From positions 434,001 through 498,000 of the forward strand of contig FZPE01000001.1 of assembly GCA_900188465.1 (NCBI GenBank): a DNA stretch of 64,000 nt, given 5' to 3'. The DNA is from Micrococcales bacterium KH10. GTDB taxonomy: Bacteria > Actinomycetota > Actinomycetes > Actinomycetales > Cellulomonadaceae. This document shows positions 39,693 to 48,546 of the stretch, piece after piece (position 1 is the stretch's first letter; the number at the start of each line of letters is the position of its first letter). The notes under the pieces are model-generated. The model worked only from the letters and a program-made list of their open reading frames with translations. It did not search any database and was not told the origin of the DNA. The position numbers and the translations under genes were made by a program.

Positions 39693-39719
39693 TCAGCACT
39701 CAACACCTTCGAGTGCTAA
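39693..39719. promoter_or_regulatory. CIRCE operator
   Basis: TCAGCACTC-N9-GAGTGCTAA matches the CIRCE consensus (TTAGCACTC-N9-GAGTGCTAA) at 17 of 18 arm bases. It lies just upstream of hrcA on the minus strand and should mediate HrcA repression of the hrcA-dnaJ unit. Confidence 0.93.
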
Positions 39720-39721
39720 TT

Positions 39722-40594
39722 CTACGCCGAAGGCTCGTCAATGGTGACAAAGTCGATGAGGTTTTCCACAGGCCCGAGCAACTCCGGCACCAAATCCGAA
39801 TAGGACCGCACCTGTCGCAAGATACTCGCCCAGCCATGAGCCACATCGGTTTGAGTCTCATGCGGCATGTTCAAATGCGCGAGTATGCCGCGTTTCCATT
39901 CGATATTTCGTGGAATCCGCGGCCATTGCGCCATACCGAGACGTTCTGGCTTGATCGCCTGCCAGATGTCGACGAAAGGATGCCCCACGATACGGATGCA
40001 CTCGGGACCCCACCGCCGTGTGATCTCGTCGACAATGCGCTGTTCCTTCGTGCCGACAACGAGATGGTCGACCAGTACGCCGATGCGCGCCTGCCTCGTC
40101 GGACGGAATTCCTCGAGCCGGTCATTGAGGTGATCAATGCCCTGCAATAGTTCGACGACGACACCCTCGATGCGCAGATCATCGCCCCAGATCTTCTCGA
40201 CCAGTTCGGCATCGTGACGGCCTTCGACCCAGATGCGGCTGGTTCTCGCGACCCGTGCGGGCGCATCGGCGACAGCCAATGAGCCCGATGCGGTACGTCG
40301 GCGCTGTTGCTTCTGCACCGATTCGGGCCGTGTCGGAGCGACCAGCGTCACCGGTTTTCCATCTATCCAAAAACCGGGGCCGAGCGGAAAAGTACGCAGG
40401 GACCCGCGACTGTCCTCCAACACGACGACGTGCTGTCCGCCGGATTTTTCTACCCGGGTTACAGCACCCACCCATCCGGTCGTGACTTCTTCGACAACGA
40501 GTCCCAGCTGGGCAGCCACCTGCTTCGACTGCGGACGGCGGCGGTGATGGGATGTGGTGGAGCTGAGGACGTCTGGGCCATAGCGGTCATTCAT
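39722..40594 (-). CDS. DUF3097 family protein
   Basis: A 290-residue actinobacterial protein of unknown function. It opens MNDRYGPDVL, followed by a basic RRRPQSKQV stretch and the domain core with WVEGRHDAELVEKIWGDDLR, a Toprim-like acidic segment, then VLVDHLVVGTKEQRIVDEI and GHPFVDIWQAIKPE. The Toprim-like pieces hint at nucleic-acid or nucleotide metal chemistry, but no activity is established to my knowledge. The ATG at 40594 is chosen; the frame upstream overlaps the acyltransferase gene and is low quality. It ends three bases from the CIRCE element. Confidence 0.85.
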   Translation of the reverse strand: MNDRYGPDVLSSTTSHHRRRPQSKQVAAQLGLVVEEVTTGWVGAVTRVEKSGGQHVVVLEDSRGSLRTFPLGPGFWIDGKPVTLVAPTRPESVQKQQRRRTASGSLAVADAPARVARTSRIWVEGRHDAELVEKIWGDDLRIEGVVVELLQGIDHLNDRLEEFRPTRQARIGVLVDHLVVGTKEQRIVDEITRRWGPECIRIVGHPFVDIWQAIKPERLGMAQWPRIPRNIEWKRGILAHLNMPHETQTDVAHGWASILRQVRSYSDLVPELLGPVENLIDFVTIDEPSA

Positions 40595-40599
40595 CTGGG

Positions 40600-42648
40600 T
40601 TACTCCGTCGTCTCGAAAACGGATTGCTGGGCTTCTTCGATCGCCGCAACGATGACGTCGGCATAGGCGCCGGTTCGGTCGGGTTTGGGGTGCACGCCAT
40701 CGGCGCCAAAGATCTTCGGGTTCTTCTTGGCCACCGCGGCCCAGTCCGCAACCACCACATTGCCAAAAAGCTTTGGGGCCTGGGCTATGGTCTTGTTCGT
40801 CGATTTGATCCAAGAGCGGTCCGCATAGCCGTTGACCAAAATGACGGCACGGTCCTTGCCGACCGCCCTGACCACCTTGCGCAACTGATCCTCGGTGAGG
40901 GTCGAGTTCGTGGCCAAGGCAATGACGACATAGTCCCTCAGTTTGCCGCGCTTATTGATTTTCTTGACGATGTCGGGGGCCTGGATCATATTGCGGCCCA
41001 CCGCCGCAGAGATCACCACACCTGGAAGCTGTTCTTGTAGTGATTCCGCGGCGGCAATGGTCACCGAATCACCGATGATGGTGGTGTTCTTACCGGAGGC
41101 CTTGGGCCCCAGGTTTGCGGTGGCCCCTGGCCTCGAGTCTGAGCTGTCACTGCCAGTCGCAGCGCCACCAGCAGCCGAGACATCGTTGGAGGAATCAGGA
41201 CTCGTCCCCGCTGCGTTTGCTGAGTCGTCGGCAGATTCGCCCAGTTCCGCGCCTATGTCCAAAACATCGTCAGTTTCATCCAGGTCTTCAATCAGCCCCA
41301 ACTCGTCTGTGCTGTTCAATAGGGCCGAACCCGCGGCCAGCTGCTGATCGAGTTGCGTCGATGAGGGCGCCACCGCGACCCCATACACGGTTCCGGCAAC
41401 GGTCACCGCAGCGGCGAGGCCCAAGGCCGACACGGTTCTGCGAGTGCGCATCGCCACACCGGGGATCGGCTGCATGGCACGGATCGCACCACGGAATGTC
41501 ACTCGGAAGCCCAGTCGTCGAATGGGCTGCTCCACGTATCGGTACGACAACGCGGCCAGCATCAGTGTTCCGCACAGCACTATGAGACCGCTAAGCCACT
41601 GCGGCACCTTCTCGAAGGCGTAGAACATCACCACCACCAGCGGCCAGTGGTACAGATACAAGCCGTACGAGCGCTCCCCGACCCAGGCAAGCGCACCTCG
41701 TTCGCCGCATCGGCTGCGTTCCGGCAGGCAGAGCAATGCGAAGATCACGAACATGGTGGCCAAACTCGCCACAGTGATACCACCACGGTAAGTCCACTGC
41801 TGCGACCAGGTCGACATCGCGGCGATGGCGCCGATCACTGCGAGCGCTGCCACCGCAACCATCGCTACGGCCCATTTGGCGCGCCTGTCATGTCGGATTC
41901 GAGCAAGGAGCCGGCGTCCCCGATAGCCCGATACTGCCGCTGCCAGGGCGGCACCCAACATCAGGCCGATCACGTGGGTATCGGTGCCGTAGTACGCCCG
42001 GGACGGGTCTGCGGCGCTGGCGGCAATAAGTGCCATCATCACTGCCGACACAGCACCCACTCCAAGGGCCACTGTCCCCAGGAGTCGAAGCGGCGTCAAA
42101 CGGCGTCGGCCCTGGCCTCGTTCTTGGCGACGGCCGCCCCATGCCAGCACCAAAACCACTACTAGTGGCCACATCAGGTAGAACTGCTCTTCGACAGCGA
42201 GAGACCACAGGTGCGTGAACGGCTCCGGATAGAAGTCAGAGCCATATGACGAGCCCGAAGCAATGAAGATCCAGTTCGAGGTGAATGTCAGCGCACCGAC
42301 AATCTGACGGCCGATGCCGACCAGAATGTCACCCCCGACCAGCGCTGCCGCGGCACCTGTCAATAGCACCACAGCTACGAGCGCCGGAATCAGGCGTCTG
42401 GCTCGTCGTTGCCAAAAATGAAGCAGGTCGATGCTGCCCGTCGTGCGCCACTGCCGTAACAGCAGACCTGTGATCAGGAACCCTGAGACCACGAAGAAGA
42501 CGTCGACACCGATGAACCCGCCTGGCAGAGCCAACGGGAACAGATGGTAGGTGATCACCAACACGACTGCGAGCGCCCGCAGGGCGTCAAGACCATAGAC
42601 CCGACCTGCGAAGACGTCCAGACGCGATACGTCTGTCGTAGTGCCCAT
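40600..42648 (-). CDS. Acyltransferase 3 family protein with C-terminal SGNH domain (OafA/YrhL-like)
   Basis: A 682-residue integral membrane O-acyltransferase. The N-terminal domain has about ten spans, starting GLDALRALAVVLVITYHLFPLALPGG with the conserved His, then GVDVFFVVSGFLITGLLL. An acidic/Ser-rich linker (about residues 440-505) leads to an extracytoplasmic SGNH hydrolase-like domain with GDSV near residue 535 and the D-x-x-H pair in GADGVHPKPD. Such two-domain proteins acetylate cell-wall or surface glycans; the target is unknown. The ATG at 42648 is used. It lies six bases upstream of the DUF3097 gene. Confidence 0.9.
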   Translation of the reverse strand: MGTTTDVSRLDVFAGRVYGLDALRALAVVLVITYHLFPLALPGGFIGVDVFFVVSGFLITGLLLRQWRTTGSIDLLHFWQRRARRLIPALVAVVLLTGAAAALVGGDILVGIGRQIVGALTFTSNWIFIASGSSYGSDFYPEPFTHLWSLAVEEQFYLMWPLVVVLVLAWGGRRQERGQGRRRLTPLRLLGTVALGVGAVSAVMMALIAASAADPSRAYYGTDTHVIGLMLGAALAAAVSGYRGRRLLARIRHDRRAKWAVAMVAVAALAVIGAIAAMSTWSQQWTYRGGITVASLATMFVIFALLCLPERSRCGERGALAWVGERSYGLYLYHWPLVVVMFYAFEKVPQWLSGLIVLCGTLMLAALSYRYVEQPIRRLGFRVTFRGAIRAMQPIPGVAMRTRRTVSALGLAAAVTVAGTVYGVAVAPSSTQLDQQLAAGSALLNSTDELGLIEDLDETDDVLDIGAELGESADDSANAAGTSPDSSNDVSAAGGAATGSDSSDSRPGATANLGPKASGKNTTIIGDSVTIAAAESLQEQLPGVVISAAVGRNMIQAPDIVKKINKRGKLRDYVVIALATNSTLTEDQLRKVVRAVGKDRAVILVNGYADRSWIKSTNKTIAQAPKLFGNVVVADWAAVAKKNPKIFGADGVHPKPDRTGAYADVIVAAIEEAQQSVFETTE

Positions 42649-42715
42649 CAAACCTCGTCCATGCCGTCTGTCGTGCTATGTCTGTTGCCGTGCCGTACCC
42701 GTCAATGATAGGCGG

Positions 42716-44032
42716 CTAGAGGCCCATCAGCTCGGTTATCAAGGCGTCGGCGAGGAGTCTGCCGCGCAGAGTCAGCTTGAGTGTGCCGGTCAACGCTGCT
42801 CGGCCGTCGATCAAGCCCCGAGCAACGAAACCGGCAATCACCGCAGGGTTCGGATCGGGCAGGTCGCTGATCGTCATCCCCTCCGACAGTCTGATGCCCA
42901 ACATGACTCGTTCCAGTGTCGCCTGTTCCTGGGTGAGGAACTCTCGACCGGCTGCCGGGGAGGCGGCCGATTCTAGTTTGGCGGCGTAGCTTCTCGGGTG
43001 TTTGACGTTCCACCAGCGCACGCCGTGGGCTTGGGTCGTCGTGCTCGTGACTTCGTTGTCGATGCCCACAGCGTGGGCGGCCTCGTCCTCGAAATACCCT
43101 GCCGCCAGGTACGAGTGCGCCCCGGGGCCGATACCCCACCAGTCGTCGCCTCGCCAGTAGGCGAGGTTGTGCTGGCAAGCGGCTGGCTTGCCGTCTATCT
43201 CGCGCGCCCAGTTCGAAATCTCGTACCAGTGCAATCCGGCTTCGGAGAATGCCTGGTCGGCAAGTTCGTATTTGTCGGCCTGATCATCGGCATTGGGCAT
43301 TTCGACCATTCCGCGGCGCACCTGCGTTGCGAGTTTGGTCCCGTCTTCAACGACGAGCGCATACGCAGAAATGTGGTCGACCCGCGTGCTTAGTGCGACG
43401 TCCACGCTGCGGCGCCAATCATCTAGCGATTCGCCTGGCGTGCCGTAGATCAGGTCCAGGGACACCGCCAGGCCTGCCTGCTTCGCCCACTCGACCACTT
43501 GTGGAATGCGGGCTGGGTCGTGGGTGCGTTCCAGGGTGGTCAGCACATGTGGCACCGCCGATTGCATGCCGAAGGAGATGCGGGTGAACCCTGCTGTGGC
43601 AAGGGTTTCGAGGTAGCGCTGATCGACCGAGTCAGGATTGGCTTCGGTGGTGACTTCCGCGCCCGCTTCTAGGCTCCAGGCCTGTTGCACGCGGCTCAAA
43701 ATGACGGCTAGATCCGTTGCCGGGAGCATCGTCGGCGTGCCACCGCCGAAGAACACCGATTGCACCGCGCGTGATGGCACCGCTGCTTGGTCCAGTTGCC
43801 TTGCGGCCAGGTCGATCTCTAACGCAGCCGTTTGCGCGTAGGCGGCTTGGCTTGCGCCTCCGCCGAGTTCTGTCGCGGTGTAGGTATTGAAATCACAGTA
43901 ACCACAGCGCACCTTGCAGAACGGGACGTGAACGTAGACGCTGAAGCCGCGCTGTCGATCGTAGTCAGCGGTCCACCCGTCGAGCGGTCCGCCGCCCGGA
44001 ACCGTGTCGCCGTCTGGCAGTGCTGGGCTCAC
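42716..44032 (-). CDS. hemW: Radical SAM heme chaperone HemW (oxygen-independent coproporphyrinogen oxidase-like)
   Basis: A 438-residue radical SAM protein of the HemN/HemW family. The 4Fe-4S cluster motif CKVRCGYCDF follows YVHVPF, then FFGGGTPTMLP, EVTTEANPDS and DLIYGTPGESLDDW. HemW inserts haem into proteins rather than making porphyrin, and lacks the extra N-terminal HemN residues, as here. The GTG at 44032 gives the normal N-terminus; a frame extension to 44188 would run into lepA. It is downstream of lepA on the same strand, as in most actinobacteria. Confidence 0.93.
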   Translation of the reverse strand: MSPALPDGDTVPGGGPLDGWTADYDRQRGFSVYVHVPFCKVRCGYCDFNTYTATELGGGASQAAYAQTAALEIDLAARQLDQAAVPSRAVQSVFFGGGTPTMLPATDLAVILSRVQQAWSLEAGAEVTTEANPDSVDQRYLETLATAGFTRISFGMQSAVPHVLTTLERTHDPARIPQVVEWAKQAGLAVSLDLIYGTPGESLDDWRRSVDVALSTRVDHISAYALVVEDGTKLATQVRRGMVEMPNADDQADKYELADQAFSEAGLHWYEISNWAREIDGKPAACQHNLAYWRGDDWWGIGPGAHSYLAAGYFEDEAAHAVGIDNEVTSTTTQAHGVRWWNVKHPRSYAAKLESAASPAAGREFLTQEQATLERVMLGIRLSEGMTISDLPDPNPAVIAGFVARGLIDGRAALTGTLKLTLRGRLLADALITELMGL

Positions 44033-44102
44033 TGATACTCGCTTCTTCGTATCGTGCGTTGCGTATCGTTTCGCACAACGCAGGCACTGAGCGCGCCGAT
44101 GC

Positions 44103-45995
44103 TCACTTCTTCTTGGCGTCCTTGGCGTCCTTGCTTGACTGCTCAGAGGAAAGCGCTGCGATGAAGGCCTCTTGCGGCACGTCGACACGGCCGATGGTCT
44201 TCATGCGCTTCTTGCCCTCCTTCTGCTTTTCAAGCAGTTTGCGCTTCCGGGAGATGTCACCGCCGTAGCACTTGGCGAGCACGTCTTTCCGGATTGCCCG
44301 GATGGTCTCGCGCGCAATGACCCGCGAGCCGATCGCTGCTTGGATCGGCACCTCGAATTGTTGCCGCGGAATCAGGTCCTTGAGTTTGGCCGTCATCATC
44401 ACGCCGTAGGCGTATGCCTTTTCCTTGTGAACGATGGCGCTGAACGCATCGACCTGCTCACCTTGCAGCAGGATGTCAACCTTGACGAGGTCGGCGACCT
44501 GCTCGCCGGAGGGCTCGTAGTCGAGTGAGGCGTAACCCCTCGTCTTTGACTTCAACTGGTCGAAGAAGTCGAAGACGATCTCGGCCAACGGCAACGTGTA
44601 ACGCATCTCCACGCGGTCAGCCGAAAGGTAGTCCATGCCGAGCAGATCGCCGCGGCGCGACTGGCACAGTTCCATGATCGCGCCGATGAACTCGCTGGGC
44701 GCCAAGATGGTGGCGCGCACCACAGGTTCACGGACCTCGCGGATCTTCCCGCCGGGGAACTCACTCGGGTTGGTCACATTGATCTCGGTGTTGTCTTCCA
44801 TCACAACGTCGTAGATCACGTTCGGTGCGGTGGAGATCAGCGCGAGCCCGAACTCACGGTCGAGCCGCTCACGAATGATCTCCAAGTGCAGCAGCCCGAG
44901 GAACCCGACACGGAAGCCGAAGCCGAGTGCTACGGAGGTTTCAGGCTCGTAGTTCAGCGCCGCGTCATTGAGCTTGAGCTTGTCGAGCGCATCGCGCAGT
45001 GCCGGGTAGTCCGATCCGTCAATGGGGTACAGCCCGGAGAACACCATCGGTTTCGGGTCCGAGTAGCCTGCGAGCGGTTCGGTGGCACCGTGGTGCATGG
45101 TGGTGACGGTGTCACCGACCTTGGATTGGCGCACATCCTTCACACCGGTGATGAGGTAGCCGACTTCTCCTACGCCGAGGCCTTCAGTGGGGATCGGTTC
45201 GGGTGAGATGACACCGATCTCCAGGAGTTCATGGGTGGCTTTAGTCGACATCATCGAGATGCGCTCACGAGGGTTCAACGATCCGTCAACCACACGCACG
45301 TATGTCACAACCCCGCGGAAGGTGTCATACACCGAGTCGAAAATCATGGCCCGGGATGGCGCATCGGCGTTGCCGACCGGCGCGGGGACCACTTCGACGA
45401 TTCGGTCGAGAAGTTCCGCGACTCCTTGCCCGGTCTTGCCGGAAACTTTGAGAACTTCACTGGGCTCAACGCCAACGAGTCCGGCGATTTCTTCGGCGTA
45501 CTTTTCGGGTTGTGCGGCCGGCAGGTCGATCTTGTTGAGCACCGGGATGATTTCAAGCTCGTTGTCCATTGCCAAGTACAGGTTGGCGAGTGTTTGCGCT
45601 TCGATGCCTTGGGCGGCGTCGACTAGGAGCACTGCGCCTTCACAGGCTGCCAGGGAACGGGAGACCTCGTAGGTGAAGTCAACGTGCCCGGGTGTGTCGA
45701 TCATGTTGAGCGCAAAGGGGTGTTCGGTGCCGTCCTCGTCGACCGTGGCCCATGGCATGCGCACAGCTTGCGACTTGATGGTGATGCCACGTTCGCGCTC
45801 AATGTCCATCCGATCGAGGTACTGCGCGCGCATGGCGCGCTGTTCCACAACACCGGTCAGCTGCAACATGCGGTCGGCGAGGGTGGACTTGCCGTGGTCG
45901 ATGTGAGCGATGATGCAGAAATTGCGGAGCAGCTCAGGCGCGGTGGCGGCTGGCTTGATCAATTTACCGGCGCTCGGGCTCGGGATGGGTGACAC
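44103..45995 (-). CDS. lepA: Elongation factor 4 (LepA)
   Basis: Ribosome-associated translational GTPase. In this 630-residue protein G1 is AHIDHGKST, the switch region [11 protein letters not shown]3 DTPGH, G4 NKID, with EF-G-like domains II-V after. The LepA-specific C-terminal domain ends with the basic segment [20 protein letters not shown]. The GTG at 45995 begins just before the conserved [13 protein letters not shown] longer frame to 46094 reads into the upstream gap with no ribosome site. Confidence 0.96.
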   Translation of the reverse strand: MSPIPSPSAGKLIKPAATAPELLRNFCIIAHIDHGKSTLADRMLQLTGVVEQRAMRAQYLDRMDIERERGITIKSQAVRMPWATVDEDGTEHPFALNMIDTPGHVDFTYEVSRSLAACEGAVLLVDAAQGIEAQTLANLYLAMDNELEIIPVLNKIDLPAAQPEKYAEEIAGLVGVEPSEVLKVSGKTGQGVAELLDRIVEVVPAPVGNADAPSRAMIFDSVYDTFRGVVTYVRVVDGSLNPRERISMMSTKATHELLEIGVISPEPIPTEGLGVGEVGYLITGVKDVRQSKVGDTVTTMHHGATEPLAGYSDPKPMVFSGLYPIDGSDYPALRDALDKLKLNDAALNYEPETSVALGFGFRVGFLGLLHLEIIRERLDREFGLALISTAPNVIYDVVMEDNTEINVTNPSEFPGGKIREVREPVVRATILAPSEFIGAIMELCQSRRGDLLGMDYLSADRVEMRYTLPLAEIVFDFFDQLKSKTRGYASLDYEPSGEQVADLVKVDILLQGEQVDAFSAIVHKEKAYAYGVMMTAKLKDLIPRQQFEVPIQAAIGSRVIARETIRAIRKDVLAKCYGGDISRKRKLLEKQKEGKKRMKTIGRVDVPQEAFIAALSSEQSSKDAKDAKKK

Positions 45996-46156
45996 GAGGC
46001 TTCTAACTCCCGGAAACAAGGTCGGATACAACACCGCAACGCTTCGCGCCGCGATCCACCATTGTCCCATGCTTGGCGACGAGTTCGCTCCCACGGGATT
46101 GTGCGCAAGTCACTGGCCGTGGCCCCGAGTTTCTGGCAACGGGTTACGGTTGGTTT

Positions 46157-46567
46157 GTGTCTACTACCGATCTACCCGGGTACGCCGGAGATTTCAACGG
46201 CGTGGTTCAGCCCGTTTATGCCCCTGATCTCGATGGTGACGCTGACCCGGGCGAAATCGTCTGGACCTGGGTCCCGTACGAGGAGGATCACACTCAGGGT
46301 AAAGACCGCCCGGTCTTGGTCGTCGGGCATGATGGCCCTTGGCTATTGGCGCTGATGCTGACCAGTAAGGACCATGATCGTGACACCGAGTACCAGGCGC
46401 AGTTGGGTCGCCGGTGGTTGGATATCGGCACAGGTCCGTGGGATGCGCGCGGTCGCGAGTCTGAGGTAAGGCTCGATCGGGTGCTGCGAATCGATCCCGA
46501 GCGGGTACGTCGCGAGGGCGCCATCGTTGCGCGGGCTCTATTCGACGAGATCATTGCGGCGCTGTGA
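46157..46567 (+). CDS. PemK/MazF-like protein
   Basis: A 136-residue protein with the opening of the PemK/MazF SH3-like barrel: GEIVWTWVPYEED, then RPVLVVGHDG, and a mid-protein TSKDHD. MazF-type toxins are mRNA endonucleases, but this protein has a 30-residue N-terminal acidic extension and no antitoxin gene beside it. Solitary forms next to lepA are common in actinobacteria and may not be toxins. The GTG at 46157 is the first start after the divergent lepA region. It is convergent with the HNH remnant. Confidence 0.75.
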   Translation: MSTTDLPGYAGDFNGVVQPVYAPDLDGDADPGEIVWTWVPYEEDHTQGKDRPVLVVGHDGPWLLALMLTSKDHDRDTEYQAQLGRRWLDIGTGPWDARGRESEVRLDRVLRIDPERVRREGAIVARALFDEIIAAL

Positions 46568-46598
46568 ATTCATCGCTGCTACTCTCCGTCCATTTTCC

Positions 46599-47021
46599 CT
46601 AAAACGGCGGACCTTCGTCTTGATCGAATAAGCGTTGATGTAGCCGAACACTGATCCGGTTGGTTCCTCCGCCCATGTCGAGTTCCTGGGCGGAATCACG
46701 ATCAAGGTGAAGATGACGTGCCTCATTGCCTGGCTGACTTAAATAGACGTGGCCAGTTGCAGGCTGCCATTGGAACCGGCCTGGCTCGTACTGGATAAGC
46801 CAATGTCCACCGTCAGTTTTGATCTGATGATCGCGCCGACACAACGGGCCGAGATCACCGTCGGAGGTCTCACCGTGGTGACAATGGAACTCCACCGTGT
46901 GATCTAAATCGGTAGCGTTCGGTCCTTCGGTCGACAACTCGCGGTTCGTGATTCCCCCGGACGCCACACCGCAGTCACCGTTCACACGCATTTCCCTCGC
47001 CGCGTTCCCGGCATCCCGCAA
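46599..47021 (-). pseudogene. C-terminal remnant of a DUF222/HNH (13E12-type) protein
   Basis: A 140-codon frame whose residues about 38-95 carry the HNH part of a DUF222 protein: DLDHTVEFHCHHG, GPLCRRDHQIKTDGG and the trailing WQPATGHVY. The roughly 250-residue DUF222 domain that normally precedes it is absent, and the first 35 residues are unrelated. The upstream side runs into the rpsT promoter. I call it a decayed copy of this mobile, multi-copy family. Confidence 0.7.
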
Positions 47022-47033
47022 ACCTGCTAGAGT
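47005..47033 (+). promoter_or_regulatory. Probable rpsT promoter
   Basis: TTCCCG (47005-47010), a 17-base spacer and TAGAGT (47028-47033) precede rpsT by 135 bases, leaving a long G/C-rich 5' leader. The -10 fits the actinobacterial TANNNT pattern; the -35 is weak. A long leader on a ribosomal protein gene suggests post-transcriptional control, but no known motif is recognised. Confidence 0.5.
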
Positions 47034-47167
47034 ATTCGTTTGTGCGCCTACTGGTCGGTGGGCGCCCTACCGGCTCCTCACCACGGGTCCCCACCCCAGT
47101 CCCGGAGTCGGAAGAGCCTTCATAGACCTGTCAAATCGCTTAGGCGAACACACAAGAGAGTCCAAAC

Positions 47168-47428
47168 GTGGCGAACATTAAGTCTCAGATCAAGCGGATC
47201 AAGACCAACGAAAAGGCGCGCCTGCGCAATAAGGCCGTCAAGTCCGAGTTGAAGACCTACGTACGTAAGGTACGCGAGGCCGTCGCCGCTGGCGACAAGG
47301 AGAACGCAACCACCGCGTTGCACGACGCTTCACGCAAGCTCGACAAGGCTGTCTCCAAGGGCGTTATCCACGCCAACCAGGCAGCCAACCGCAAGTCAAA
47401 GTTGGCAAAGGCCGTCAACGGTCTGTGA
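47168..47428 (+). CDS. rpsT: 30S ribosomal protein S20
   Basis: An 86-residue basic protein that binds 16S rRNA early in 30S assembly. Recognisable are [25 protein letters not shown] in the first helix and the conserved [18 protein letters not shown] near the C-terminus. It starts at a GTG, with AGAGAG a few bases upstream. It stands alone and convergent to holA, its usual arrangement. Confidence 0.96.
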   Translation: MANIKSQIKRIKTNEKARLRNKAVKSELKTYVRKVREAVAAGDKENATTALHDASRKLDKAVSKGVIHANQAANRKSKLAKAVNGL

Positions 47429-47451
47429 CATCCAACTGATGTCATGACGTC

Positions 47452-47506
47452 ATGGGCGTCCCATCGGCAACCTGCGCATTCGCGCTAACCGCAGAGGGGC
47501 GCCCAT
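47452..47506. terminator. Bidirectional terminator between rpsT and holA
   Basis: ATGGGCGTCCC (47452-47462) pairs with GGGGCGCCCAT (47496-47506) over 11 bp with one G-U, around a 33-base loop. A second small stem, TGACATC/GATGTCA (47426-47444), begins at the rpsT stop codon. Confidence 0.55.
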
Positions 47507-47547
47507 TGTCATGCCACGAAACGGCCTCGTTTCGTCCAGCACGGGTC

Positions 47548-48546
47548 CTACCTCGGAGGACTCGACGCGATCCTCGCGATCTTCAGCACAGCCCGCTCCA
47601 CCGCAAAAATCGGGTCACGCGCCGCACCTTTGACATCGGCATCAGCGGCAGCAACGAGCGTCACTGCCTGAGCCAGTCCCGTCGGCGACCAGTGCCGTAA
47701 GTCCTTACGAGCTCGTTCCACCTGCCACGGTGCCAACCCCAGATCCTTTGCGGCCGCAGGCGCACTGCCGCGATGCGACGCCACCTTGGCCATCGTGCGC
47801 AACTTCGCGGCAATGGCCGCTACCAGCGGGACCGGATCTGACCCAGTCGCCAGAGCATGGCGCAACGCGACCGCTGCCTGCGCTGACTGTCCCGCAATGG
47901 CCAGGTCAGCGACCTTGAACGCAGTCACCTCGACTCGTCCACCGTAGTAGCGCTCGACATCGGTGACATCGATCATTCCGGTGGTATCCGAAATCAACTG
48001 ACTACACGCAGCCGCTAGTTCTCGCAGATCAGAGCCGACAGACTGGACGAGCATCTGCACTGCATCAGCGGTCGCGCGCCGCGATGCCCGCTTGAATTCC
48101 GCCGAGACAAACGCCGTCTTGTCAGCATCCCGCTTGAGCGCATCGCAGGCCACCTTGGTGTGGCCGGCAGAACGCAGTGCGTCGAGCAGTTTCTTGCCCC
48201 GTACCCCCCCGCGGTGCACCAGAACGACAAAGACTTCCTGTTCAAGGGCATCGAGGTAGGCAATGGCGTCACTGATGAATGCGTCGGAGCAAGACTGCAC
48301 CTGATCAATGACAATCAGCCGAGGCTCAGCGAACAGCGACGGACTCGTCAACACCGATAGCTCGCCCGCCTGGTAGATAGACGCGTCGACACTGCTTCGT
48401 TCCACGCTGGGAAATCGCTGTTCGGCAAGCGTCCGAACACGCTGCACGGCCCGGTCGGCGAGCAACGATTCAGGTCCCTGAACCAGGAGCACCGGTTCGA
48501 GTTCCACTTGGTCCCAGGGCACTACCTGTTGTTTGGATGCAGCCAC
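47548..48546 (-). CDS. holA: DNA polymerase III subunit delta
   Basis: Clamp-loader subunit that opens the sliding clamp. The 332-residue protein has the N-terminal VLLVQGPESLLADRAV degenerate P-loop region, then SLFAEPRLIVIDQVQ and DLRELAAACSQLI in the middle domain, and the C-terminal collar helices. It starts at GTG 48546, overlapping the end of comEC by 25 bases. The order comEA-comEC-holA is the usual actinobacterial cluster. Confidence 0.93.
   Translation of the reverse strand: MAASKQQVVPWDQVELEPVLLVQGPESLLADRAVQRVRTLAEQRFPSVERSSVDASIYQAGELSVLTSPSLFAEPRLIVIDQVQSCSDAFISDAIAYLDALEQEVFVVLVHRGGVRGKKLLDALRSAGHTKVACDALKRDADKTAFVSAEFKRASRRATADAVQMLVQSVGSDLRELAAACSQLISDTTGMIDVTDVERYYGGRVEVTAFKVADLAIAGQSAQAAVALRHALATGSDPVPLVAAIAAKLRTMAKVASHRGSAPAAAKDLGLAPWQVERARKDLRHWSPTGLAQAVTLVAAADADVKGAARDPIFAVERAVLKIARIASSPPR

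Noticed and set aside
40595-40813. Longer N-terminus of the DUF3097 protein
   Set aside because: It overlaps the acyltransferase gene in another frame and has shadow-like composition; the ATG at 40594 fits the family.
44032-44188. Longer N-terminus of HemW
   Set aside because: The added residues are basic low-quality sequence overlapping the end of lepA; the family normally starts near the GTG at 44032.
46157-47021. Toxin-antitoxin pair formed by the PemK/MazF-like gene and the next frame
   Set aside because: The next frame is convergent and is an HNH remnant, not an antitoxin.
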